The notes: generated from the sequence alone by a model not told the origin. Numbered from the stretch's first letter, positions 34,505 through 44,803 are shown. The stretch: DNA of 64,000 nt from Streptomyces lichenis (GCF_023218175.1 NZ_JALPTH010000032.1:1-64000); one strand, 5' to 3'. Numbers and translations: made by a program.

Positions 34505-34721
34505 CGCGTCTGCGTCTGTTCCGGTTCCGGTCCGGTGGCGGTTTGCGGGTCCGGTGGGTGTGCACTCTGCCCGGTGGGTGGGGGGCGGGGCACTCCGGGC
34601 TCACGTGCTCGCCGCTCGCGCTCACCGTTCGACGGTCAATCTCACCGCCTCATTACGCTCGGCGGCTGCGCGCGCGACCCTGCGTACCCCACCCAACGTC
34701 CGGAGGGCGAGTGCACCCCCG
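34455..34721 (+). repeat. Long interspersed repeat, copy C
   Basis: Almost identical to copy B (3967-4235, minus strand) and related to copy A. It begins within the 3' end of pimA. The internal core at about 34624-34636 (ACCGTTCGACGGT) has a weaker inverted repeat than A or B. Similarity to copy B's flank continues more loosely to about 34850 (GGCCGCAGCCGG then TACGGGCCCGG). Confidence 0.9.
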
Positions 34722-34991
34722 GTGGCACGACCCCGGCCTAGAGGCCGGGACACAGCCAGGCCCAGCGGTACGGGCCCCAGGCCGGAAGGGGGCCGCAGCC
34801 GGTTGTACGGGCCCGGGGCCGGAGACGGATGCGCACTACCGGCCGAGCAGGAGGGAGTTGGACGTTGCGCTCGCGGAGGTGGGGGCGTGGACAGATGGTG
34901 GGGTGGTTGGATCGGTTCGCCGAACTGGGCGCGCGGCGGGTGCTGTTCGCGCATGACCGGTTGGTGTGGGAGGGCCCGTAGGCGCGCCCGA
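34722..34991. other. Intergenic, partly array-like sequence
   Basis: No supported gene. The first 130 bp contain two TACGGGCC-type units like those flanking copy B (near 34767 and 34806). The rest shows nothing recognisable until the -10 box at 34992. Confidence 0.5.
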
Positions 34992-35003
34992 TAGCCTTCG
35001 GGG
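34992..35003 (+). promoter_or_regulatory. -10 element of a leaderless transcript
   Basis: TAGCCT ends six bases before GTG 35004, with no purine-rich site in the correct place. Confidence 0.5.
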
Positions 35004-35543
35004 GTGATCGAGACCCTTGTTTACGTGGCTGTGGGCCTGTTCGCGATCGGGCTGTATCTGAGCTGGACCGCCGGGCGGCTGGACCGGTTGCACGCGCGGA
35101 TCGACGCGGCGCGCGCGGCGCTGGACGCGCAGTTGGTGCGGCGCGCGTCGGTGGCGCAGGAGCTGGCGACGAGCGGGGTGCTCGACCCGGCGGCCTCGAT
35201 CGTGCTGTACGAGGCGGCGCACGCGGCCCGGCAGGCGGAGGAGGAGCAGCGTGAGGTGGCCGAAAGTGAGCTGAGCCAGGCGCTGCGCGCGGTGTTCGGG
35301 GAGACCGAGCAGGTGGAGGAGGTCCGGGAGGCGCCGGGCGGTGAGGAGGCCGCCGGGGAGCTCGCGGCGGCGGTGCGGCGGGTGCCGATGGCCCGCCGGT
35401 TCCACAACGACGCGGTGCGCGCGGCGAGGGCGCTGCGCCGGCACCGTACGGTGCGCTGGTTCCGGCTGGCGGGGCACGCCCCGTTCCCACTGGCGTTCGA
35501 GATGGACGACGAGCCGCCGGTGGCCCTGGCCGATCGGGGGTAG
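35004..35543 (+). CDS. LemA-like membrane-anchored helical protein
   Basis: The 179-residue protein has one N-terminal membrane helix (LVYVAVGLFAIGLYLSW). Long helices follow (RIDAARAALDAQLVRRASVA, AHAARQAEEEQREVAESELS). The segment resembles the first helical hairpin of LemA. The C-terminal segment RFHNDAVRAARALRRHRTVR also recalls LemA, where a RxxNDAV motif is conserved. Function unknown. It stands between pimA and pdxS, as is usual in Streptomyces. Confidence 0.75.
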   Translation: MIETLVYVAVGLFAIGLYLSWTAGRLDRLHARIDAARAALDAQLVRRASVAQELATSGVLDPAASIVLYEAAHAARQAEEEQREVAESELSQALRAVFGETEQVEEVREAPGGEEAAGELAAAVRRVPMARRFHNDAVRAARALRRHRTVRWFRLAGHAPFPLAFEMDDEPPVALADRG

Positions 35544-35729
35544 GAGGGGGCGCGCGGGCGCCCACGAGCCCGTCCGGGACCCGCGCCCCGTGGGGCGGCA
35601 CGCGGGCCGCGCCCCGGGGGCGGCCCGGAAAATGAGCCACCGGGTGGACATTGGCCCTTGCCCGGCCCCCCGTGGCCCCGGTTTCCTCGGGGGAGTCGTA
35701 CACCCCGTTCTCCCGAGTGAGGTCCATCC

Positions 35730-36638
35730 GTGTCCAGCACCACCACCCCGCAGTCCCCCGAGACCGGCACCGCGCGCGTCAAGCGCGGGATGGCCGAGCA
35801 GCTCAAGGGCGGCGTGATCATGGACGTCGTCACGCCGGAGCAGGCCAAGATCGCCGAGGACGCGGGCGCCGTGGCCGTCATGGCGCTGGAGCGGGTGCCG
35901 GCCGACATCCGCAAGGACGGCGGGGTGGCCCGGATGTCCGACCCGGACATGATCGAGGGCATCATCGAGGCCGTTTCGATCCCGGTGATGGCCAAGTCGC
36001 GTATCGGCCACTTCGTCGAGGCGCAGGTGCTCCAGTCGCTGGGCGTGGACTACATCGACGAGTCCGAGGTGCTGACCCCGGCCGACGAGGTGAACCACTC
36101 GGACAAGTTCGCGTTCACCACCCCGTTCGTGTGCGGCGCCACCAACCTGGGCGAGGCGCTGCGCCGGATCGCCGAGGGCGCGGCGATGATCCGCTCCAAG
36201 GGCGAGGCCGGCACCGGCAACGTGGTGGAGGCGGTGCGCCACCTGCGCCAGATCAAGAACGAGATCGCCAGGCTGCGCGGCTTCGACAACAACGAGCTGT
36301 ACGCCGCGGCGAAGGACCTGCGCGCCCCGTACGAGCTGGTCAAGGAGACCGCCGAGCTGGGCAAGCTGCCGGTGGTGCTGTTCTCCGCCGGTGGCGTGGC
36401 CACCCCGGCCGACGCCGCGCTGATGCGCCAGCTGGGCGCCGAGGGCGTCTTCGTGGGCTCGGGCATCTTCAAGTCGGGCGACCCGGCCAAGCGCGCCGCC
36501 GCCATCGTCAAGGCGACCACCTTCTACGACGACCCGAAGATCATCGCGGACGCCTCCCGGAACTTGGGCGAGGCCATGGTCGGCATCAACTGCGACACCC
36601 TGCCCGAGGCCGAGCGCTACGCCAACCGGGGCTGGTGA
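35730..36638 (+). CDS. pdxS: Pyridoxal 5'-phosphate synthase subunit PdxS
   Basis: The 302-residue protein has a full-length beta/alpha barrel: [20 protein letters not shown] with the catalytic Lys, [14 protein letters not shown] with the second Lys, and [14 protein letters not shown]. It condenses ribose 5-phosphate, glyceraldehyde 3-phosphate and ammonia to PLP. PdxT supplies the ammonia and its start overlaps the pdxS stop. Start GTG 35730 matches the usual N-terminal extension. Confidence 0.98.
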   Translation: MSSTTTPQSPETGTARVKRGMAEQLKGGVIMDVVTPEQAKIAEDAGAVAVMALERVPADIRKDGGVARMSDPDMIEGIIEAVSIPVMAKSRIGHFVEAQVLQSLGVDYIDESEVLTPADEVNHSDKFAFTTPFVCGATNLGEALRRIAEGAAMIRSKGEAGTGNVVEAVRHLRQIKNEIARLRGFDNNELYAAAKDLRAPYELVKETAELGKLPVVLFSAGGVATPADAALMRQLGAEGVFVGSGIFKSGDPAKRAAAIVKATTFYDDPKIIADASRNLGEAMVGINCDTLPEAERYANRGW

Positions 36639-37228
36639 TGACCTCTCCGGTGATCGGCGTCCTGGCGCTCCAGGGCGACGTCCGCGAGCACCTGACCGCC
36701 CTGGCCGTGGCGGACGCCGTGGCCAGGCCGGTCAGGCGGCCGGAGGAGCTGGCCGAGGTGGACGGCCTGGTGCTGCCGGGCGGCGAGTCCACGACGATCT
36801 CCAAGCTGGCGAACCTGTTCGGCATGGCCGATCCGCTGCGTGAGCGGATCGCGGCCGGGATGCCGGTCTACGGGACCTGCGCCGGGATGATCATGCTGGC
36901 GGAGAAGATCCTCGACCCGCGGTCCGGGCAGGAGACCTTCGGCGGCATCGACATGATCGTGCGGCGGAACGCCTTCGGGCGGCAGAACGAGTCCTTCGAG
37001 GCGGCTGTCGAGGTCGCCGGGGTCGAGGGCGCGGCGGTGGAGGGGGTGTTCATCCGCGCGCCGTGGGTGGAGTCCGTGGGCGCCCGGGTCGAGGTGCTCG
37101 CCGAGCACGGCGGCCATATCGTCGCGGTGCGCCAGGGCAACGCGCTGGCCACCTCCTTCCATCCCGAGCTGACCGGGGACCACCGGGTGCACGCCCTGTT
37201 CACCGAGATGGTGCGCACGGCGGGGTGA
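36638..37228 (+). CDS. pdxT: Glutamine amidotransferase subunit PdxT
   Basis: The 196-residue class I-like glutaminase has [13 protein letters not shown] at the N terminus, [10 protein letters not shown], the nucleophile in [11 protein letters not shown], and the His-Glu pair in SFHPELTGD. It supplies ammonia to PdxS. Its ATG shares one base with the pdxS stop, so the two are translated together. Confidence 0.97.
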   Translation: MTSPVIGVLALQGDVREHLTALAVADAVARPVRRPEELAEVDGLVLPGGESTTISKLANLFGMADPLRERIAAGMPVYGTCAGMIMLAEKILDPRSGQETFGGIDMIVRRNAFGRQNESFEAAVEVAGVEGAAVEGVFIRAPWVESVGARVEVLAEHGGHIVAVRQGNALATSFHPELTGDHRVHALFTEMVRTAG

Positions 37229-37287
37229 CGCGACCCCGGTAGGATCCAGGTTCGTTCAGTGCAGGGTTACGCGAAGGAGACAGGCAG

Positions 37288-38040
37288 ATGTCCGGCCACT
37301 CTAAATGGGCTACGACGAAGCACAAGAAGGCCGTGATCGACGCCAAGCGCGGCAAGCTCTTCGCGAAGCTCATCAAGAACATCGAGGTCGCGGCCCGGAC
37401 CGGCGGAGCCGACCCCGAGGGCAACCCGACGCTCTTCGACGCCATCCAGAAGGCCAAGAAGCAGTCGGTGCCCAACAAGAACATCGACTCGGCGGTCAAG
37501 CGCGGCGGCGGTCTCGAAGGCGGCGGCGTCGACTACGAGACGATCATGTACGAGGGCTACGGCCCCAACGGTGTCGCGGTGCTCATCGAGTGCCTCACCG
37601 ACAACCGCAACCGCGCCGCCTCCGACGTACGGGTGGCCATGACCCGCAACGGCGGTTCGATGGCCGACCCGGGCTCGGTGTCGTACCTGTTCCACCGCAA
37701 GGGCGTCGTCATCGTCCCCAAGGGCGAGCTGGGCGAGGACGACGTGCTGGCCGCGGTGCTGGACGCCGGTGCCGAGGAGGTCAACGACCTCGGTGAGAGC
37801 TTCGAGGTGCTGAGCGAGGCCACCGACCTGGTCGCGGTCCGCACCGCCCTGGTGGCCGCCGGGATCGACTACGACTCGGCCGACGCCAACTTCGTCCCGA
37901 CCATGCAGGTCGAGCTGGACGAGGAGGGCGCGCGCAAGATCTTCAAGCTGATCGACGCCCTGGAGGACAGCGACGACGTGCAGAACGTCTTCGCCAACTT
38001 CGACGTCTCGGACGAGGTCATGGAGAAGGTCGACGCCTGA
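37288..38040 (+). CDS. YebC/PmpR-family protein
   Basis: The 250-residue protein starts [20 protein letters not shown] and has [20 protein letters not shown], both hallmarks of the family. Members were described as transcription regulators and more recently as helpers for translation of proline-rich stretches. A ribosome site (GAAGGAGA) precedes ATG 37288. It lies just before ruvC, a common arrangement, but a strong terminator separates the two here. Confidence 0.95.
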   Translation: MSGHSKWATTKHKKAVIDAKRGKLFAKLIKNIEVAARTGGADPEGNPTLFDAIQKAKKQSVPNKNIDSAVKRGGGLEGGGVDYETIMYEGYGPNGVAVLIECLTDNRNRAASDVRVAMTRNGGSMADPGSVSYLFHRKGVVIVPKGELGEDDVLAAVLDAGAEEVNDLGESFEVLSEATDLVAVRTALVAAGIDYDSADANFVPTMQVELDEEGARKIFKLIDALEDSDDVQNVFANFDVSDEVMEKVDA

Positions 38041-38050
38041 TCCCCTGTCG

Positions 38051-38103
38051 CGCCACGGGCCGGCGGGCACACCGGAGACGGTCGTGCCCGCCGGCCCGTG
38101 GCG
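38051..38103 (+). terminator. Terminator between yebC-family gene and ruvC
   Basis: A perfect 20-bp stem (CGCCACGGGCCGGCGGGCAC and its complement) with a 13-nt loop lies 11 bp after the stop. Confidence 0.85.
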
Positions 38104-38179
38104 TTGCTGCGCGGTGTTGTCGGTGGTGGCGGATAGCCTGCGACAAACAGATGTACGGATGTGGGAGGGGGCGGGGGCT

Positions 38180-38719
38180 GTGCGGGTGCTCGGGGTGGAC
38201 CCGGGGCTGACCCGGCTCGGGGTCGGCGTCGTGGAGGGCGTGGCGGGCAGACCGCTGGCCATGCGCGGGGTCGGCGTGGTGCGCACCCCGGCCGACGCGG
38301 ACACCGCGGTGCGGCTGGTCGCGGTCGAGCGGGGCGTGGAGGAGTGGCTGGACGCCCACCGCCCGGACGTGGTCGCCGTGGAGCGGGTCTTCAGCCAGCA
38401 CAATGTGCGTACGGTGATGGGCACCGCCCAGGCCAGCGCGGTCGCCATGCTGTGTGCGGCCCGCCGGGGGCTGCCGGTGGTGCTGCACACCCCCAGTGAG
38501 GTGAAGGCCGCGGTGACGGGGTCCGGGCGGGCGGACAAGGCGCAGGTGGGGGCCATGGTGACCCGGCTGCTCCGGCTGGACGCCCCGCCGAAGCCGGCCG
38601 ACGCCGCGGACGCCCTGGCGCTCGCCATCTGCCACATCTGGCGGGCCCCCGCCACCAACCGCCTCCAGCAGGCGGTCGCCGCCCAAACCGCCGCCCAACG
38701 AGCCGGGAAGGGCCGTTGA
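38180..38719 (+). CDS. ruvC: Holliday junction resolvase RuvC
   Basis: The 179-residue protein starts at GTG 38180 behind GGGAGGGGGCGG. An upstream ATG at 38159 would add seven residues before the first strand. Acidic catalytic residues are Asp7 ([12 protein letters not shown]), Glu68 ([12 protein letters not shown]) and Asp141/Asp144 ([12 protein letters not shown]). It cuts four-way junctions symmetrically. It is the first gene of the ruvC-ruvA-ruvB set. Confidence 0.96.
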   Translation: MRVLGVDPGLTRLGVGVVEGVAGRPLAMRGVGVVRTPADADTAVRLVAVERGVEEWLDAHRPDVVAVERVFSQHNVRTVMGTAQASAVAMLCAARRGLPVVLHTPSEVKAAVTGSGRADKAQVGAMVTRLLRLDAPPKPADAADALALAICHIWRAPATNRLQQAVAAQTAAQRAGKGR

Positions 38720-38721
38720 AC

Positions 38722-39333
38722 ATGATCGCCTTCGTCACCGGGCCGGTCGCGGCCCTCGCGCCGACCACCGCCGTCATCGAGGTCGGGGGGGTCGGGATGG
38801 CCGTGCAGTGCACCCCGGACACCCTCTCCACACTGCGGATCGGCCAGGAGGCCCGGCTCGCCACCTCGCTGGTGGTCCGGGAGGACTCGCTGACCCTGTA
38901 CGGCTTCGCCGACGACGACGAGCGGCAGGTCTTCGAGCTGCTCCAGACCGCCAGCGGCGTCGGCCCCCGGCTGGCCCAGGCGATGCTGGCGGTGCACCGC
39001 CCGGACGCGCTGCGCCGCGCGGTGGCCACCGGGGACGAGAAGGCGCTCACCGCCGTGCCCGGCATCGGCAAGAAGGGCGCGCAGAAGCTGCTGCTTGAGC
39101 TGAAGGACCGGCTCGGGGCGCCGCTGGGCACCGGCACCGCCGCCCCGATCGCGGCCGGGCCCGCCTCCTGGCGGGACCAGCTGCACACCGCCCTGGTCGG
39201 CCTCGGGTACGCCACCCGGGAGGCCGAGGAGGCGGTGGAGGCCGTCGCCCCGCAGGCCGAGGCCGCCGGCGGCGACCCGCAGATCGGGCAGCTGCTCAAG
39301 GCCGCCCTGCAGGGCCTGAACCGCACCCGCTGA
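38722..39333 (+). CDS. ruvA: Holliday junction DNA helicase subunit RuvA
   Basis: The 203-residue protein has an N-terminal OB fold ([14 protein letters not shown] to [10 protein letters not shown]), two helix-hairpin-helix motifs ([30 protein letters not shown]) and the C-terminal RuvB-binding domain ([16 protein letters not shown]). It holds the junction for RuvB. ATG 38722 follows GGGAAGG and lies two bases after the ruvC stop. Confidence 0.97.
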   Translation: MIAFVTGPVAALAPTTAVIEVGGVGMAVQCTPDTLSTLRIGQEARLATSLVVREDSLTLYGFADDDERQVFELLQTASGVGPRLAQAMLAVHRPDALRRAVATGDEKALTAVPGIGKKGAQKLLLELKDRLGAPLGTGTAAPIAAGPASWRDQLHTALVGLGYATREAEEAVEAVAPQAEAAGGDPQIGQLLKAALQGLNRTR

Positions 39334-39415
39334 CCCGGGGCCCCGCGTCCGCACACCGACGGACCGGCCCCACCCCCGTACCGCAATCCGCCGAACCGCG
39401 AGGCTGACGCACACC

Positions 39416-40486
39416 GTGAACTGGGACGACGACACCGCACAAGCCGCCGACGCCGCCGACCGGCTGGTCGGGGCCTCCGCCGACGGCGAGGACCAGGCCG
39501 TCGAGGCGGCCCTGCGCCCCAAGTCGCTGGCCGAGTTCGTCGGCCAGGAGCGGGTGCGCGAACAGCTCGACCTGGTGCTCAAGGCGGCCCTGGCCCGCGG
39601 CGCCACCGCCGACCATGTGCTGCTCTCCGGCGCGCCCGGCCTCGGCAAGACCACCCTGTCGATGATCATCGCCGCCGAGATGGGCGCCCCGATCCGGATC
39701 ACCTCCGGCCCCGCCATCCAGCACGCCGGCGACCTGGCCGCGATCCTCTCCTCGCTCCAGGAGGGCGAGGTGCTCTTCCTCGACGAGATCCACCGGATGT
39801 CCCGGCCCGCCGAGGAGATGCTCTACATGGCGATGGAGGACTTCCGGGTCGACGTGGTGGTCGGCAAGGGCCCCGGCGCCACCGCCATCCCGCTGGAGCT
39901 GCCGCCCTTCACCCTGGTCGGCGCCACCACCCGGGCCGGACTGCTGCCGCCGCCGCTGCGCGACCGCTTCGGCTTCACCGCGCACATGGAGTTCTACGGG
40001 CCCGCCGAGCTGGAGCGGGTGATCCACCGCTCCGCCCAGCTGCTCGACGTGCCGATCGACACCGCCGGCGCCGCCGAGATCGCCGGCCGCTCCCGGGGCA
40101 CCCCCCGGATCGCCAACCGGCTGCTGCGCCGGGTCCGGGACTACGCCCAGGTCAAGGCGGACGGCATGATCACCCAGGAGATCGCGGGCACCGCGCTGAA
40201 GGTGTACGAGGTGGACGACCGCGGCCTGGACCGGCTGGACCGGGCGGTGCTCTCGGCGCTGCTGAAGCTCTTCGGCGGCGGCCCGGTGGGGCTGTCCACG
40301 CTGGCCGTGGCGGTGGGGGAGGAGCGGGAGACCGTCGAGGAGGTGGCCGAGCCCTTCCTCGTACGGGAAGGACTGCTGGCCCGTACACCGCGCGGCCGGG
40401 TGGCCACCCCCGCGGCCTGGGCGCACCTCGGCCTCGTACCGCCGCAGGCGGCTCCGGGCGGTCAGCAGGGGCTCTTCGGGCCGTGA
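39416..40486 (+). CDS. ruvB: Holliday junction branch-migration ATPase RuvB
   Basis: The 356-residue AAA+ motor has Walker [12 protein letters not shown], Walker [10 protein letters not shown], sensor 1 GATTRAGLL, an arginine finger region LRDRFG, and the C-terminal winged helix ending in [18 protein letters not shown]. It drives branch migration with RuvA. Start GTG 39416 gives the usual length. Confidence 0.98.
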   Translation: MNWDDDTAQAADAADRLVGASADGEDQAVEAALRPKSLAEFVGQERVREQLDLVLKAALARGATADHVLLSGAPGLGKTTLSMIIAAEMGAPIRITSGPAIQHAGDLAAILSSLQEGEVLFLDEIHRMSRPAEEMLYMAMEDFRVDVVVGKGPGATAIPLELPPFTLVGATTRAGLLPPPLRDRFGFTAHMEFYGPAELERVIHRSAQLLDVPIDTAGAAEIAGRSRGTPRIANRLLRRVRDYAQVKADGMITQEIAGTALKVYEVDDRGLDRLDRAVLSALLKLFGGGPVGLSTLAVAVGEERETVEEVAEPFLVREGLLARTPRGRVATPAAWAHLGLVPPQAAPGGQQGLFGP

Positions 40487-40745
40487 GGGTGAGGCCCCGA
40501 GCGGAAGGGCGCCCTCCGCGCTGACCGGGGCGGGAACCTCCGGAGCGGGGTCGCGGGGGCGGCGCGGGCGGGCCGGGACGGCGGGGAGACTCGCCCCACC
40601 AGGAACCGCGGTGCCATGCTGGGCGTTGTTCCAGTGATGCGGACTCGCCTAGACTCCGCCGATGCCGACCTCTCTAGGACCGGCGTACCCACCCCCGAAG
40701 ACCAGGCCGCGGGCGACCGCGACCGTGCGAAGGATTTGTCGTCCC

Positions 40746-41228
40746 GTGAGCCTCATGACTCTCCTCCCGTTCATCGTCCTCATCGGGGCCATGTTCCTGA
40801 TGACGCGGTCCGCCAAGAAGAAGCAGCAGCAGGCTGTGCAGATGCGCAACCAGATGCAGCCCGGAAGCGGGGTGCGGACCATCGGGGGGATGTACGCCAC
40901 CGTCAAGGAGGTCGGTGACGACACCGTCCACCTGGAGGTGGCGCCCGGCGTGCACGCCATCTACGCGAAGAACGCCATCGGCGCCGTCCTGGAGGACGAC
41001 GAGTACAACCGCATCGTCCACGGCGACGGTGACGCGAGCGAGACCCCCGTGGTGCCGGACGACGCCAGCGCGCTGACCGCCGCCGACGAGGACGCCGACG
41101 CCGACCGGGTCGACCTGGGCAAGAAGGACGCGGCGATCGACCTCGGCAAGAAGGACGCGGCCGGGGACGAGACCCCCGCCGCCACCGAGAAGACCGACAA
41201 GCGCGACGGCGACACCGACGCCAAGTAG
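40746..41228 (+). CDS. yajC: Sec translocon accessory protein YajC
   Basis: The 160-residue protein starts at GTG 40746, 13 bases after GAAGGA. One N-terminal membrane helix (LMTLLPFIVLIGAMFLM) precedes the conserved RSAKKKQQQAVQMRNQMQPG and TIGGMYATVKEVGDDTVHLE. The C-terminal tail is acidic and low-complexity, with a short duplication DLGKKDAAIDLGKKDAA. It is followed by secD and secF. Confidence 0.95.
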   Translation: MSLMTLLPFIVLIGAMFLMTRSAKKKQQQAVQMRNQMQPGSGVRTIGGMYATVKEVGDDTVHLEVAPGVHAIYAKNAIGAVLEDDEYNRIVHGDGDASETPVVPDDASALTAADEDADADRVDLGKKDAAIDLGKKDAAGDETPAATEKTDKRDGDTDAK

Positions 41229-41367
41229 GGCGCGGGCACGGACCGCGGCGCCGCAGCGGCGTACGCGGTCCGTGCCGTGCCGACACCCGCGGGGGCACCC
41301 CCACACCATTCGTGGCCGCCACGGCGCCTGACCGGCGCGCGGCGGTTGGACAGGGAGAAACGAGAAG

Positions 41368-43134
41368 GTGGCAGCAGCCAAGAAGGGCCGCAGGCCGGCG
41401 ACGGGGGGGCAGGGCAAGCCGGGGCGCACCCTGGCCCTGATCCTGATCGCCATGGTGGGCCTGGTCGGCGGCATGTTCTGGTCGGGGCACACCACCCCGC
41501 GTCTGGGCATCGACCTGGCCGGCGGTACGAGCATCACGCTGCGGGCGGAGAACCAGCCCGGCAAGCCGAACGCCATCAACAACGCCAACATGCAGACCGC
41601 GATCGACATCATCGAGCGTCGCGTCAACGGTCTGGGCGTGTCGGAGGCCGAGGTCCAGCAGCAGGGCGACCGGCACATCATCGTCAACATCCCCCGTGCC
41701 ACGGACTCGGAGAAGGCGAAGAAGCAGGTCGGCACCACCGCCCAGCTGTACTTCCGGCCCGTGCTCGCGGCCGCCGGCAGCCAGCCGACGCCCGAGCCGT
41801 CCGCGAGCGGTGAGCCGAGCGGGAAGCCCAGCGGCACGCCGAGCACCGAGCCCAGCGGCCGGCCCTCCGCCGGCGAAGGCTCCCCCTCGCCCAAGCCCAG
41901 TGCCACCACCCAGGGCCGGGCCGCGTCCGGCGCGCTGAAGGCGCCGACGCCCAGCCCGTCCCCGTCCGCCCCCAGCGGGGCCCCGACGCCCAACCCGCAG
42001 CCCAGCGGCACCGGTGACGCCGCCCTCCAGCAGCTCGGCGACCAGTTCGCCACGCTGGACTGCGCGCCCGACCCGAAGACCAGGAAGATCGCCAACCCGG
42101 CGGCCAACTCCGAGCCGTCCAAGCCGACGCTGGCCTGCTCCACCGAGGGCGACGCCAAGTACATCCTCGGCCCGGCCGAGGTGGCCGGCACCGACGTCGA
42201 CGAGGCCAAGGGCGTCTACGACACCTCGCGTGGCGCCCGCTGGATCGTCCAGCTCGGCTTCACCGACGGCGGCGCCAAGAAGTTCGCCGCCACCACCGGC
42301 AAGCTCGCCTCCCAGCAGCAGCCGCAGAACCAGTTCGCGATCACCCTGGACGGCCAGGTCGTCTCCGCGCCCTCGGTCAGCAGCGCCATCGCCGGCGGCA
42401 GCGCCGAGATCTCCGGCAGCTTCAACCAGGAGTCCGCCACCGAACTGGCGAACATCCTCTCCTACGGCGCCCTGCCGCTCTCCTTCGAGCAGGAGAGCAC
42501 CACCACCGTCACCGCCGCCCTCGGCGGCGAGCAGCTGCACGCCGGCCTGATCGCCGGCGCCATCGGCCTGGCGCTGGTCATCGTCTACCTGGTGGTCTAC
42601 TACCGCGGCCTGTCGCTCATCGCGATCGCCAGCCTCGGCGTCTCCGCGGTGCTCACCTACTCGCTGATGGCGCTGCTCGGCCCGGCCATCGGCTTCGCGC
42701 TCAACCTGCCCGCGGTCTGCGGCGCCATCGTGGCCATCGGCATCACCGCCGACTCGTTCATCGTCTACTTCGAACGGGTCCGCGACGAGATCCGCGAGGG
42801 CCGCAGCCTGCGCCCCGCCGTGGAGCGCGGCTGGCCGCGCGCCCGCCGCACCATCCTGGTCTCCGACTTCGTGTCGTTCCTGGCCGCCGCGGTGCTGTTC
42901 ATCGTGACCGTCGGCAAGGTGCAGGGCTTCGCCTTCACCCTGGGCCTGACCACCCTGCTCGACGTCGTCGTGGTGTTCCTCTTCACCAAGCCGCTGATGT
43001 CGCTGCTGGCCCGCACGAAGTTCTTCGGCGGCGGACACCCCTGGTCGGGTCTCGACCCCAAGCGCCTGGGTGCCAAGCCCCCGCTGCGCCGCGCGCGCCG
43101 CACCTCCGCCCCCACCGAACCGAAGGAGGCGTGA
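41368..43134 (+). CDS. secD: Protein translocase subunit SecD
   Basis: The 588-residue RND-type protein has an N-terminal helix (ALILIAMVGLVGGMFW), the P1 domain (LGIDLAGGTSITLRA), and five C-terminal helices with SFEQESTTTVTAALGGEQL, IAIGITADSFIVYFERVRDE and RTILVSDFVSFLAAAV. A Pro/Ser/Gly-rich insertion of about 85 residues interrupts the periplasmic domain near residues 135-220. With SecF it uses the proton gradient to finish protein export. Start GTG 41368 lies behind GGGAGAAACGAGAAG. Confidence 0.97.
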   Translation: MAAAKKGRRPATGGQGKPGRTLALILIAMVGLVGGMFWSGHTTPRLGIDLAGGTSITLRAENQPGKPNAINNANMQTAIDIIERRVNGLGVSEAEVQQQGDRHIIVNIPRATDSEKAKKQVGTTAQLYFRPVLAAAGSQPTPEPSASGEPSGKPSGTPSTEPSGRPSAGEGSPSPKPSATTQGRAASGALKAPTPSPSPSAPSGAPTPNPQPSGTGDAALQQLGDQFATLDCAPDPKTRKIANPAANSEPSKPTLACSTEGDAKYILGPAEVAGTDVDEAKGVYDTSRGARWIVQLGFTDGGAKKFAATTGKLASQQQPQNQFAITLDGQVVSAPSVSSAIAGGSAEISGSFNQESATELANILSYGALPLSFEQESTTTVTAALGGEQLHAGLIAGAIGLALVIVYLVVYYRGLSLIAIASLGVSAVLTYSLMALLGPAIGFALNLPAVCGAIVAIGITADSFIVYFERVRDEIREGRSLRPAVERGWPRARRTILVSDFVSFLAAAVLFIVTVGKVQGFAFTLGLTTLLDVVVVFLFTKPLMSLLARTKFFGGGHPWSGLDPKRLGAKPPLRRARRTSAPTEPKEA

Positions 43135-43135
43135 G

Positions 43136-44245
43136 ATGTCACGGCTCGGCAGCATCGGCGCCCGCCTGTACCGCGGCGAGGTCGGCTACGACTTCGTCGG
43201 CAAGCGGAAGCTCTGGTACGGCGTCTCCATCCTGATCACCATCACGGCCATCCTCGGCCTGGTGGTGCAGGGCCTCAACATGGGCATCGAGTTCAAGGGC
43301 GGCCTGGTCGTCACCACTCCCAAGACCTCGGTCTCCGCCGAGCAGGCCCGCGAGGTCGCCGAGGACGTCTCCGGTCATCTGCCGATCGTGCAGGAGCTGG
43401 GCACCGGCGGTCTGCGCATCCAGATCTCCGACGTCGGCACCGGCGAGGCCGACCGCATCACCGGTGAGCTGGCCCAGGAGCTGAAGGTCCCCGCGGGCGA
43501 CCTCAACGCCGACATCGTCGGCCCCAGCTGGGGCGAGCAGATCGCCAACAAGGCGTGGACGGGCCTCGGCATCTTCATGGTGCTGGTGGTGGTCTACCTG
43601 GCCATCGCCTTCGAGTGGCGGATGGCGCTCGCCGCGCTGGTCGCCCTCATCCACGACATCACCATCACCGTCGGCATCTACGCCCTGGTGGGCTTCGAGG
43701 TCACTCCCGGTACGGTGATCGGCCTGCTCACCATCCTCGGCTACTCGCTCTACGACACGGTCGTGGTCTTCGACAGCCTCAAGGAGAGCTCGCGGGGCAT
43801 CACCAAGCAGACCCGGTGGACCTACAGCGAGGTCGCCAACCGCTCCATCAACGGCACCCTGGTCCGCTCCATCAACACCACCGTGGTGGCGCTGCTGCCG
43901 GTGGCGGGCCTGCTGTTCATCGGCGGCGGCGTGCTGGGCGCCGGCATGCTCAACGACATCTCGCTGTCGCTCTTCGTCGGCCTCGCCGCCGGTGCGTACT
44001 CCTCGATCTTCATCGCCACCCCGCTGGTCGCCGACCTCAAGGAGCGCGAGCCGCAGATGAAGGCCCTGCGCAAGCGGGTCCTCGCCAAGCGCGCCCAGGC
44101 GGCCGCCAAGGGCGAGAGCGGCGTGGAGAGCGCGGTGGACGAGGAGGGCCACGGCCCCGAGGACGAGTCGGAGGACGCGGCCCCGGCCGGAGCGGTCGTC
44201 GGACCGCGCCGCCAGCCCGCCCGCGGCCGGGGCAAGCGCCGATGA
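43136..44245 (+). CDS. secF: Protein translocase subunit SecF
   Basis: The 369-residue protein has an N-terminal helix, the P1 segment NMGIEFKGGLVVTTPKT, and five helices with IGLLTILGYSLYDTVVVFD and RSINTTVVALLPVAGLLFIG. The C-terminal 60 residues are charged. ATG 43136 follows AAGGAGG and lies one base after the secD stop, so the pair is coupled. Confidence 0.97.
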   Translation: MSRLGSIGARLYRGEVGYDFVGKRKLWYGVSILITITAILGLVVQGLNMGIEFKGGLVVTTPKTSVSAEQAREVAEDVSGHLPIVQELGTGGLRIQISDVGTGEADRITGELAQELKVPAGDLNADIVGPSWGEQIANKAWTGLGIFMVLVVVYLAIAFEWRMALAALVALIHDITITVGIYALVGFEVTPGTVIGLLTILGYSLYDTVVVFDSLKESSRGITKQTRWTYSEVANRSINGTLVRSINTTVVALLPVAGLLFIGGGVLGAGMLNDISLSLFVGLAAGAYSSIFIATPLVADLKEREPQMKALRKRVLAKRAQAAAKGESGVESAVDEEGHGPEDESEDAAPAGAVVGPRRQPARGRGKRR

Positions 44246-44784
44246 GCGCGAGCACCGCCGAGCTGCTGCTCAGCCGCATCCGCGACGTCCCGGACTACCC
44301 CGTCGAGGGCGTGGTCTTCAAGGACATCACGCCCCTGCTGGCCGACCCGGAGGCGTTCGCCGCGCTCACCGCCGAGCTGGCCGAGCTGGCGGAGCGGTAC
44401 GGCGCCACCAAGATCGTCGGCCTGGAGGCGCGCGGGTTCATCCTCGCCGCCCCGGTCGCCGTCTCCGCCAAGCTGGGCTTCATCCCGGTCCGCAAGGCCG
44501 GCAAGCTGCCCGGCGCCACCCTGAAGCAGGGGTACGAGCTGGAGTACGGCACCGCGGAGATCGAGGTGCACGCCGAGGACCTGGCCCCCGGCGACCGGGT
44601 CCTGGTCATCGACGACGTACTGGCCACCGGCGGCACCGCCGAGGCGTCCCTGGCGCTGGTCCGCCGGGCCGGCGCCGAGGTCGCCGGGGTGGCGGTGCTG
44701 ATGGAGCTCGGCTTCCTCGGCGGCCGGGCCCGTCTGGAGCCCGCCCTCGGCGGCGCCCCGCTTCAGGCCCTGATCACCCTCTGA
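44242..44784 (+). CDS. apt: Adenine phosphoribosyltransferase
   Basis: The 180-residue enzyme has DYPVEGVVFKDITPLLADP, GLEARGFILAAPVA and the PRPP motif RVLVIDDVLATGGTAEA. It converts adenine and PRPP to AMP (purine salvage). Start ATG 44242 overlaps the secF stop. The order secF-apt-relA is typical of actinobacteria. Confidence 0.97.
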   Translation: MSASTAELLLSRIRDVPDYPVEGVVFKDITPLLADPEAFAALTAELAELAERYGATKIVGLEARGFILAAPVAVSAKLGFIPVRKAGKLPGATLKQGYELEYGTAEIEVHAEDLAPGDRVLVIDDVLATGGTAEASLALVRRAGAEVAGVAVLMELGFLGGRARLEPALGGAPLQALITL

Positions 44785-44803
44785 GCCTCCGCACCAGCGC
44801 GTA

